Shown one piece after another: positions 45,294-54,702 of a DNA stretch of 64,000 bases. Position numbers and translations under genes: made by a program. Under the pieces are notes generated by a model. That model did no database searches, was not told the origin of the DNA, and worked only from the letters and a program-made list of their open reading frames with translations. Source of the stretch: Bubalus kerabau (lineage: Eukaryota; Chordata; Mammalia; Artiodactyla; Bovidae); NCBI RefSeq assembly GCF_029407905.1, contig NC_073630.1, forward strand, positions 51,299,001 through 51,363,000. The letters run 5' to 3'. The number at the start of each line of letters is the position of its first letter. Within the stretch, counting starts at the first letter, position 1.

Positions 45294-46184
45294 AATCAGT
45301 TCAGTTCAGTTCAGCCACTCAGTCATGTCTGACTCTTTGTGACCCCATGGACTGCAGCACACCAAGCCTCCCTGTCCATCACCGACTCCCAGAGCTTACT
45401 CAGGCTCATGTCCATTGAATCAGTGATGCCATCGAATCATCTCATCCTGTGACATCCCCTTCTCCTCCTGCCTTTAATCTTTCCCATCATCAGGGCCTTT
45501 TCCAATGAGTCAATTCTTCGCATCAGGTGGCCAAAGTTTTGGAGCTTCAGTTTCAGCATCAGTCCTTCCAATGAATATTCAGGCATGATTTCCTTTATGA
45601 TGGACAGGTTGGATCTCCTTGCAGTCCAAGGGACTCTCAAGAGTCTTCTCCAACAACACGGTTCAAAAACATCAATTCTTCAGCACTCAGTTTTCTTTAT
45701 AGTCCACCTCTCACATCTGTACATGACTACTGGAAAAACCATAGCTTTGACTAGATGGACCTTTGTTGGCAAAGTAATGTCTCTGCTTTTTAATATGCTG
45801 TCTAGGTTGATCACAGCTTTTGTTCCAAGGGGCAAGTGTCTTTTAATTTCATGGCTGCAATCACCATCTGAAGTGATTTTGGAGCCCCCCAAAATAAAGT
45901 CTCTCACTCTTTCCACTGTTTCCCCATCTATTTGCCATGATAGCTTTCTGAATGTTGAGTTTTATTTTTAACTTAATTTAATTTTTTAACTTTATAGTAT
46001 TGTATTGGTTTTGCCATATATCAACATGAATCTGCCACAGGTATACATGTGTTTCCCATCCTGAACCCTCCTCCCTCCTCCCTCCCTGTACCATCCCTCT
46101 GGGTCGTCCCAGTGCACCAGCCCCAAGCATCCAGTATCGTGCCTCAAACCTGGACTGAATGTTGAGTTTTAAGCCAACTTTTTC
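45294..46184 (-). mobile_element. BovB LINE 3' part with target-site duplication, interrupted by an L1 tail
   Basis: Antisense from the TCAGTTCAG terminal repeats to the codons for the EKVGLKLNIQ block. The L1 tail at 45965-46154 splits it. A perfect 8-bp direct repeat, ACCATATG, flanks the whole at 45286-45293 and 46185-46192. Broken frames 45437-45640 and 45680-45916 cover the C-terminal RT region. Confidence 0.94.
45965..46154 (-). mobile_element. L1 3' end inserted in BovB
   Basis: About 190 bp of the young L1 3' UTR in antisense, from a T-rich tail to CGTGCCTCAAACCTGGA. The BovB sequence CTGAATGTTGAGTTTTA is present on both sides (45948-45964 and 46155-46171); its first three bases may be microhomology with L1. 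Read along L1 the site is CTT/AAAAC, an L1-type target. Confidence 0.95.
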
Positions 46185-46192
46185 ACCATATG

Positions 46193-47658
46193 CATCAAGA
46201 AGCCAAACCAATTGAGGCAATCCTAAACTAGATAGCACTCAACAACTCCTTGGCTGGTTGCAGATGCATGTAGGCAGTCAGCCTAGATCAGCCAAGCCTA
46301 GCTGATATAACCAAGTCTTCCCCATTGGTGAACTGATATGGAGCAAATACAAATATAGTTGTGTGCCATAATAGCATTATTGTGGTAATATATAATAAAT
46401 ATAGATATAGGAGCTGTTACTAATTTTAAGTTAAATATAACAGTTCATATTGTACTTACTAATTACTGACTTCCTTCTCAAACACTCTTCTTATTATAAA
46501 ACCCCACTCAGTGAATCACCGCCATGTACTAGAATTATTATCATGGCTTAGTCAAAATGGAAAACAACAACAAAAAAATCTCACATAAAGGTTTAAGTTT
46601 TGACACCAAAGTTTGCATAGAATGCATTCAATTCTCAGAGTCCCCTCCCCCCTTTTAATTGTTGTTTTTTTCTTGGGTCCTTAGTTAAATTGCCCATCCC
46701 TTGTGCTTTTACTATACCATAGACTGAAAGATGATGATGATAACACAGATGTAAATTTCTTTACGCGAAGGTCATATTAAAAGTCATGGTAATTGATTAG
46801 GTGGTATCTGCTGGCTCAGTGGTACAAAATTGCTTTCATTCATACTCTGCAGGTTTATGTCACTAGCTTTCCCAGCAAGGTACTTACATAGACTGACCAC
46901 CTGTCTGGAAATTCGTTTGAAATTCTTCACCTGACTACAGTCTGTCAAGGGGAGTCAGATAATGTAGCCTAGTTTTAAAGAAGACTAAACAAAATATGAC
47001 AAAGATGAGGACACAGAGAAATACCTCTGAAGGAACATTCAGAAATTATTGCTCATTGTGCCACTTAAGAGGAACTACATTCAATTGGAGAGCAGTGCTA
47101 TTAGGTAGAGATGTACAATATTGAAATTGATTTAATAAGGTAAATGACAGTTTGCCTTCTGTCCTTTCCCTGTATGGCTGTCAAGATTCATATAGTGCTA
47201 TTTCACTTTGTTTTTTTTTTTCCAGTATCCAGATGATTTAGTAAGATTAGATCATTAATGACTCTAGTCCTAGAACAATGAGAGGATATTATTGACTATT
47301 CCACCTGTACAAAACCATTGTGGGTATAAAATCTGTGAACAGCCTTGACTATCAGAGGTTACAAAGGCTTAGGCATTGTTTTAATTTTAAGGAGTGCTGG
47401 CATTGAATTAACATTTTATAATTGTCATTTTCCCCCCAGCACTCTTATCTTCCTTGGTACAGAGAAATCTGATCATATAGGTGGTCAGGGAGGAAGGCAA
47501 GGGACATAAGAAGATGTGGTTGCATTTATCATATGTCTTGCCTCATCATGTCCCATTCCCCTGAACAGTGTGAGCTACTTGACCCACCTGGAGATGGAGG
47601 TAGAATCAAGACCTGAATCTGTCTTCTAGGCATTTAAGTTTTATCAAGAACCTAGTGT
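46193..47658. other. Unassigned sequence
   Basis: About 1.5 kb with no recognised gene or repeat. A T-rich run lies near 47212. Confidence 0.4.
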
Positions 47659-47668
47659 GCACCAGATA

Positions 47669-47891
47669 TGGCTTCCCAGGTGGCTCAGTGGTAAAGAATT
47701 TGCCCAGTAGTGCAAAAGATGCAGAAGTTGTGGGTTCAGTCCCATGGTTGGGAAGATCTCTTGGAGGAGGAAATGGCAACTCACTCCAGTATTCTTTCCT
47801 GGAGAATCTCATGGACTGAGGAGCCTGGCAGGCTTCAGTGCATGGGATCACAAAGAGTTGGAAACGACTGAGTGACTAAGCATGCATGCAT
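47669..47891 (+). mobile_element. Bov-tA SINE
   Basis: Sense element from TGGCTTCCCAGGTGGCTCAG to GACTGAGTGACTAAGCATGC, with a small insertion in the tRNA-derived part. Flanks GCACCAGAT and GCACAAGAT (47659-47667 and 47892-47900) are a probable target duplication. Confidence 0.92.
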
Positions 47892-48021
47892 GCACAAGAT
47901 AACATATTGAACACTTTCATATTCCATCTTGGCAGTGACTCTGAAAATTTGGTATTATTAACAGTATATGAGATGAATACACAGATTAAAAATAAACATT
48001 TTAAACAAGTTAATCTGAGCA

Positions 48022-49399
48022 AATTTGGAAAACTCAACAGTGGCCACAGGACTGGAAAAGGTCCGTTTTCATTTCAATCCCAAAGAAAGGCAATTCCAAA
48101 GAATGCTCAAACTACTGCACAATTGCACTCATCTCACACGCTAGTAAAGTAATGCTCAAAATTCTCCAAGCCAGGCTTCAGCAATATGTGAACCATGAAT
48201 TTCCTGATGTTCAAGCTGGTTTTAGAAAAGGCAGAAGAACCAGAGATCAAATTGCCAACATCCGCTGGATCATGGAAAAAGCAAGAGAGTTCCAGAAAAG
48301 CATCTATTTCTGCTTTATTGACTATGCCAAAGCCTTTGACTGTGTGGATCACAATAAACTGTGGAAAATTCTGAAAGAGATGGGAATACCAGACCCCCTG
48401 ATCTGCCTCTTGAGAAATTTGTATGCAGGTCAGGAAGCAACAGTTAGAACTGGACATGGAACAACAGACTGGTTCCAAATAGGAAAAGGAGTTCATCAAG
48501 GCTGTATATTGTCACCCTGCTTATTTAACTTATATGCAGAGTACATCATGAGAAACACTGGACTGGAAGAAGCACAAGCTGGAACCAAGATTGCCGGGAG
48601 AAATATCAATAACCTCAGATATGCAGATGATAACCTCAGATATGGCAGAAAGTGAAGAGGAACTAAAAAGCCTCTTGATGAAAGTGAAAGAGGAGAGTGA
48701 AAAAGTTGGCTTAAAGCTCAACATTCAGAAAATGAAGATCATGGCATCCGGTCCCATCACTTCATGGCAAATAGATGGGGAAACAGTGGAAACAGTGTCA
48801 GACTTCATTTTTCTGGGCTCCAAAATCACTACAGATGGTGACTGCAGCCATGAAATTAAAAGACACTTAGTCCTTGGAAGGAAAGTTATGATCAACCTAG
48901 ACAGCATATTCAAAATCAGAGACATTACTTTGCCAACAAAGGTCCGTCTAGTCAAGGCTATGGGTTTTCCCGTGGTCATGTATGGATGTGAGAGTTGGAC
49001 TGTGAAGAAGGCTGAGCACCAAAGAATTGATGCTTTTGAACTGTGGTGTTGGAGAAGACTCTTGAGAGTCCCTTGGACTGCAAGGAGATCCAACCAGTCC
49101 ATTCTGAAGGAGATCAGCCCTGGGATTTCTTTGGAAGGAATGATGCTAAAGCTGAAACTCCAGTACTTTGGCCACCTGGTGCGAAGAGTTGACTCATTGG
49201 AAAATACTCCGATGCTGGGAGGGATTGGGGGCAAGAGGAGAAGGGGACGACAGAGGATGAGATGGCTGGATGGCATCACTGACTCGATGGACGTGAGTCT
49301 CAGTGAACTCCGGGAGTTGGTGATGGACAGGGAGACCTGGCATGCTGCGATTCATGGGGTCGCAAAGAGTCGGACACGACTGAGCGACTGATCTATCTA
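48022..49399 (+). mobile_element. BovB LINE, 5'-truncated, with target-site duplication
   Basis: A 1378-bp copy starting in the RT codons for QIWKTQQWPQDW and ending with GACTGATCTATCTA. A perfect 11-bp direct repeat, TAATCTGAGCA, flanks it at 48011-48021 and 49400-49410. It is among the best preserved copies in the window. Confidence 0.96.
48152..49391 (+). pseudogene. BovB reverse transcriptase, one local rearrangement
   Basis: Frame 48152-48655 has QAGFRKGRRTRDQIANIRWI, FIDYAKAFDCVDH, VHQGCILSPCLFNLYAEY and YADD at 48620-48631 (residues 157-160), then reads DNLRYGRK and stops. Frame 48591-49391 (266 codons) starts after the shift with MAESEEELKSLLMKVKEESE and continues without a stop to the C-terminus (KLQYFGHLVRRVDSLENTPM). 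The break is a short templated change right after YADD: a copy of the upstream AACCTCAGATATG replaces the usual bases. Endonuclease is missing. Confidence 0.9.
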
Positions 49400-49419
49400 T
49401 AATCTGAGCAGTAGATTAA

Positions 49420-49974
49420 TATTTTCATAACTTTGCCTATTAAACTCATGAAGATATTGAGGGCACATAATATTAAATAATTTGGCCTGAGTCATGTCAG
49501 TGTATTGTGTCTTGATAATAATAATAATGAAACACATTAATCAAACCAGGATCTCCTGCATTGCAGGTGGATTCTCTACCAACTGAGCTATTAGGGAAGA
49601 CCAATGTTAAATAATTTGGCCAGGGTTAAATTCCTTTTCTTTATGTAAGCTGGTCAAACTGTTTAAGTTACATATCATCTCCCCTTAGAACCAGATGGCC
49701 TCTAAAAGGGCCTCTAATACATAGTGACTGAGATCTAGGCTGTATTGTTATTTATCCCATACTATATAATCACTTGATTATTTTCAACTAGAGTTGACCA
49801 AAAAACAAACAAACAAACAAACAAACTTGTGTGAGTATTTGGTACATCAGAATCTTTACCCTTGGAAGAAAGAAGCACACTGATTGTAGCTCTGTGACTA
49901 AGGATATCTACTAAAGGACACAATACCACTGAACATTTCTAAATATCCACCCCTACTTACTCTGATGTGATGTT
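49420..49974. other. MIR-like and SINE remnants in otherwise unassigned sequence
   Basis: 49420-49500 resembles antisense MIR (AAACTCATGAAGATATTGAG, TTAAATAATTTGGCC). 49547-49601 is the antisense tRNA-derived head of a Bov-tA (CTCCTGCATTGCAGG to ACTGAGCTATTAGGGAAG). A (CAAA)n run lies at 49801-49826. The string TTAAATAATTTGGCC occurs twice, at 49472 and 49606. Confidence 0.5.
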
Positions 49975-50220
49975 CAACAGTCAGCATCTTCTCCATTCCT
50001 CCTTAAATTCCTCTGTAATTGGCTCCCATTCTGATTTTCCTTATATTAGGGTTTCATCATATTTCTGTACTTTTGCCTATATTATTTTTTCATGCTTTTA
50101 ATGCCCTTCCAACCCTACAGCCAGCATGCAGTCTTTGTCAAATACATCAGCTCTTCTCAGCAGCCCATTATCAGCACTCAGATAGTACTTTCTAATACTT
50201 CTGTGGCACCTAGTCATGCT
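49975..50220 (+). mobile_element. L2 LINE 3' region
   Basis: The order TCTGTACTTTTGCCTATATT, CATGCTTTTAATGCCCTTCC, GTCTTTGTCAAATACATCAG, CTTCTGTGGCACCTAG resembles L2 3' sequence before its tail. Diverged. Confidence 0.45.
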
Positions 50221-50264
50221 GCTTAGACAGACCATGCAGAAGTACGCCGACTGCAAGGGACTGC

Positions 50265-50640
50265 GCAGAAGTGTGGCTGAGAGGAGCTACCCCTCGCCCT
50301 ACGTCAGGGGCGGTGGCTGAGAGTGCCAGGCTGTGAGGGCGCAGGAGTGGCTGAGAGGAGCTATCCCACGTCCGAGGTCAGAGGCGACGGCCAGGAGGGG
50401 CTACCCCACACCCCAGGTCAGGGGCAATAGCTGAGAGGATCAACCCAACATCCAAGGAGTGGTGGCTGCATGGGCACAGAGGGCCGAGAAGAGCTACTCC
50501 ACGTTCAAGGTCAGAGAGGCAGCCATGAGGAGATACCCCTCTTACAAGGTAAGGAGTAGCAGCTGTGCTTTGCTGGAGCAGCCGTGAAGAGATACTCCAC
50601 GTCGAAGGCAAGGAAACCCAAGTAAGATGGTAGGTGTTGT
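50265..50640 (+). repeat. GC-rich tandem repeats (about 41-bp units) of a BovB leader
   Basis: Seven or eight degenerate units share the frame GGCTGAGAGGAGCTACCCCACGTCC-AGGTCAGGGGC. Clear starts are at about 50275, 50350, 50390, 50430, 50490, 50522 and 50570. CpG dinucleotides and GC content are much higher than elsewhere in the window. The position upstream of the ORF suggests promoter or 5' UTR function in the living element; that function is inferred. Confidence 0.75.
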
Positions 50641-51457
50641 GAGAGGCATCAGAGGGAAGACACACTGAAACCATAATCATAGGAAACTAGTCAATCTAAT
50701 CACACAGACCACAGCCTTATCTAACTCAATTAAACTAAGCCATGCCATGTGGGGCTACCCAAGATTGATGGGTCATGGTGGAGAGGTCTGACAGAATGTG
50801 GTCCACTGGAGAAAAGAATGGCAAACCACTTCACTATTCTTGCCTTGAGAACCCCATGAACAGTATGAAAAGGCAAAATTATAGGATACTGAAAGAGGAA
50901 CTCCCGGGGTCAGTAGTTGCCCAATATGCTGCAGAAGATCAGTGGAGAAATAACTCCAGAAAGAATGAAGGCATGGAGCCAAAAGCAAAACAATACCCAG
51001 TTGTGGATGTGACTGGTGATAGAAGAAAGGTCTGATGCTGCAAAGAGCAATATTGCATAGGAACCTGGAATGTTAGCTCCATGAATCAAGGCAAATTGGA
51101 AGTGGTCAAACAGGAGATGGCAACAGTGAATATCAACATTCTAGGAATCAGCAAACTAAAATGGCCTGGAATGGGTGAATTTAACTCAGATGACCATTAT
51201 ATCTACTACTATGGGCAGGAATCCCTTAGAAGGAATGGAGTAGCCATCACAGCCAACAAAAGAGTCCGAAATGCAGTAATTGGATGCAATCTCAAAAACA
51301 ACAGAATGATCTCTGTTTGTTTCCATGGTAAACCATTCAATATCACAGTAATCCAAGTCTATGCCCCAACCAGTAATGCTGAAGAAGCGGAACAGTTCTA
51401 TGAAGACCTACAAGACCTTTAAGGAAAAAAACCCAAAAAAGATGTCCTTTTCATTAT

Positions 51458-52019
51458 CAGTTCAGTTCAGTCCCTCAGTCCTGTCGGACTCTTTGCAATG
51501 CCATGAATCGCAGCATGCCAGGTCCCCTGTCCATCACCAACCCCCAGAGTTCACTCAAACTCACTTCCATCAAGTTTGTGATGCCATCCAGCCATCTGAT
51601 CCTCTGTCATCCCCTTTTCCTCCTGCCCCCAATCCCTCCCAGCATGAGTCTTTTCCAATGAGTTAACTCTTCACATGAGGTGGCCAAAGTATTGGAGTTT
51701 CAGCTTCAGCATCATTCCTTCCAAAGAACACCCAAGGATGATCTCCTTTAGAATGGACTGGTTGGATCTCCTTGCAGTCCAAGGGACTCTTTCAAGAGTC
51801 TTCTCCAACACCACAGTTCAAAAGCATCAATTCTTCGGCACTCAGCTCTCTTCACAGTCCAACTCTCACATCCATACATGACCACTGGAAAAACCATAGC
51901 CTTGACTAAACGGACTTTTGTTGGCAAAGTAATGTCTCTGCTTTTCAATATGCTATCTAGGTTGGTCATAACTTTCCTTCCAAGGAGTAAGCATCTTTTA
52001 GTTTCATGGCTGCAGTCAC
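51458..52019 (-). mobile_element. BovB LINE 3' part nested antisense in BovB endonuclease
   Basis: 562 bp from the TCAGTTCAG terminal repeats to the codons of the HETKRCLLLGRKVMTNL block. Flanked by CCTTTTCATTAT (51446-51457) and CCTTTCCATTAT (52020-52031), eleven of twelve bases identical, both belonging to the endonuclease codons for VLFIIG. Confidence 0.95.
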
Positions 52020-53588
52020 CCTTTCCATTATAGGGGACTGGAATTCAAAACTAGGAAGTCAAGAAAAACCTGGGGTAACAGGCAAATTTGGCCTTGGAAT
52101 ATGGAATGAAGCAGGGCAAAGACTAATAGAGTTTTTCCAAGAGAAAGCAATGGTCATAGCAAATACCCTCTTCCAACAACACAAGAGAAGACACTAGTCA
52201 TGGACATCACCAGATGGTCAACACCAAAATCAGATTGATTATATTCTTTGCAGCCAAAGATGGAGAAGCTCTATACAGTAAGCAAAAACAAGACTGGGAG
52301 CTGACTATGGCTCAGATCATGAACTCCTTATTGTCAAATTCAGACTTAAATTGAAGAAAGTAGGGAAAACCAGTAGACCATTCAGGTATTACCTAAATCA
52401 AATCCCTTATGATTATACAGTGGAAGTGAGAAATAGATTTAAGGGCCTAGATCTGATAGATAGAATGCCTGATGAACTATGGATGGAAGTTTGTGACATT
52501 GTACAGAAGACAGGGATCAAGACCATTCCCATGGAAAAGAAATGCAAATAAGCAAAATGGCTGTCTGGGGAGGCCTTACAAATAGCTGTGAAAAGAAGAG
52601 AAGTGAAAAGCAAAGGAGAAAAGGAAAGATATAAGCATCTGAATGCAGAGTTCCAAAGAATAGCAATGAGATAAGAAAGCCTTCCTCAGGGATCAATGCA
52701 AAGAAATAGAGGAAAACAACAGAATGGGAAAGACTAGAGATCTCTTCATAAAATTAGAGAGACCAAAGGAACATTTCATGCAAAGATGGGCTCGATAAAG
52801 GACAGAAATGGTATGGACCTAACAGAAGCAGAAGATATTAAGAAGAGGTGGCAAGAATACACAGAAGAACTGTACAAAAAATATCTTCATGACCAAGATA
52901 TTCACGATGGTGTGGTCACTCACCTAGGGTCAAACACTGGAATGAGGTCCAGTGGGCCTTAGAAAGCATCACTATGAACAAAGCTAGTGGAGGTGATGGA
53001 ATTCCAGTTGAGCTATTTCAAATCCTAAGAGATGATGCTGTGAAAGTGCTGCACTCAATATGCCAGCAAATTTGGAAAAGTCAGCAGTGGCCACAGGACT
53101 GGAAAAGGTCCGTTTTCATTCCAATCCCAAAGAAAGGCAATGCCAAAGAATGTTCAAACTACCACACAATTGCACTCATCTCACACGCTAGTAAAGTAAT
53201 GCTCAAAATTCTCTAAGCCAGGCTTCAGCCATACATGAACTATGAACTTCCAGATGTTCAAGCTGGTTTTAGAAAAGGCAGAGGAACCAGAGATCAAATT
53301 GCCAACATCTGTTGGATCATGGAAAAAGGAAGAGAGTTCCAGAAAAACATCTATTTCTGCTTTATTGACTATACCAAAGCCTTTGACTGTGTGGATCACA
53401 ATACACTGTGGAAAATTCTGAAAGAGATGGGAATATTAGACCACCTGACCTGCCTCTTGAGAAACCAGTATGCAGGTCAGGAAGCAACAGTTAGAACTGG
53501 ACATGAAACAACAGACTGGTTCCAAATAGGAAAATGAGTTCTTCGAGGCTGTATATGTTACCCTGCATATTTAACTTATATGCAGAGT

Positions 53589-53718
53589 GAAAGTGAAAGT
53601 GAAGTCACTCAGTCGTGTCCGACTCTTAGCGATCCCATGGACTGCAGCCCACCAGGCTCCTCTGTCCATGGGACTCTCCAGGCAAGAGTACTGGAGTGGG
53701 GTGCCATTGCCTTCTCCA
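53589..53718 (-). mobile_element. Bov-A SINE monomer inside BovB
   Basis: An antisense monomer that begins GAAAGTGAAAGTGAAGTCAC and ends CATTGCCTTCTCCA. A perfect 11-bp repeat of RT sequence, ATATGCAGAGT, flanks it at 53578-53588 and 53719-53729, in the codons for YAEY upstream of YADD. Confidence 0.96.
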
Positions 53719-54702
53719 ATATGCAGAGTACATCATGAGAAATGCTGAGCTGGAAGAAGCACAAGCTGGAATCAAGGTTGCCGGGAGAAATATCAATAAC
53801 CTCAGATATGCAGATGACATCACCCTTATGGCAGAAAGTGAAGAGGAACTAAAAAACCTCTTGATGAAAGTGAAAGTGGAGAGTGAAAAAGGTGGGTTAA
53901 AGCTCAACATTCAGAAAACGAAGATCATGGCATCTGGTCCCATCACTTCATGGGAAATAGATGGGGAAACAGGGGAAACAGTGTCAGACTTTATTTTTTG
54001 GGCTCCAAAATCACTGCAGATGGTAACTGCAGCCATGAAATTAAAAGACACTCCTTAGAAGGAAAGTTATGGCCAACCTAGATAGCATATTCAAAAGCAG
54101 AGACATTACTTTGCTAACAAAGGTCCGTCTAGTCGAGGCTATGATTTTTCCAGTGGTCACGTATGGATGTGAGAGTTGGACTGTGAAGAAAACTGAGCAT
54201 CGAAGAATTGATGCTTTTGAATTGTGGTGTTGGAGAAGACTCTTGAGAGTCCCTTGGACTGCAAGGAGATCCAACCAGTCCATTTTAAAGGAGTTCAGTC
54301 CTGAGTGTTCTTTGGAAGGACAGATGCTAAAGCTGAAACTCCAATACTTTGGCCACCTTATGCAAAGAGTTAACTCATTGGAAAAGACTCTGATGCTGGG
54401 AGGGATTGGGGGCAGGAGGAGAAGGGGACGTCAGAGAATGAGATGCCTGGATGGCATCACCAACTCGATGGACGTGAGTTTGAGTAAACTCTGGCAGTTG
54501 GCGATGGGCAGGGAGGCCTGGAGTGTTCCAATTTATGGGGTTGCAAAGAATCGGACACGAATGAGCGATTATACTGTACTGAACTGAACTGAACCATTAA
54601 AAAAAAAATGTTCCTGATTCATGTCAACATGTTGTGTCTTGATAATACTAATAAAACACATTCAGAGAGTCTCTGGCGTATAATGAAACTCTACAAATAA
54701 TA

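Larger units (their letters stand above)
50221..54595 (+). mobile_element. Long BovB LINE with GC-rich tandem leader, interrupted by antisense BovB and Bov-A
   Basis: Leader repeats 50265-50640 lead into the common pre-ORF region and then the endonuclease (51081-51457 and 52020-52330: QGKLEVVKQEM, ISVCFHGKPFNITVIQVYAP, IGDWNSKLGSQ). Linker and RT follow (52351-53588), then RT with YADD at 53807-53818 and the C-terminal region to the GAACTGAACTGAAC end. Nested are 51458-52019 and 53589-53718. Frames are broken at several places: TAA after FEKKCK near 52549, TGA after QIGK near 53536 and further shifts. No clear target duplication; the left edge is set where the leader repeats begin. Confidence 0.85.

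Noticed and set aside
8871..49601. tRNA genes suggested by GGTTCGATCC-like boxes
   Set aside because: All lie in the tRNA-Glu-derived heads of Bov-tA or CHR SINEs, have degraded acceptor stems and are followed by Bov-A sequence.
49472..49620. The direct repeat TTAAATAATTTGGCC as a target duplication around the SINE fragment
   Set aside because: The intervening sequence is not one complete element, and the strings look like separate MIR-like remnants.
50265..50640. CRISPR-like or satellite array
   Set aside because: Units are degenerate, directly adjacent without spacers and continue into BovB; this is a retrotransposon leader in a mammalian genome.
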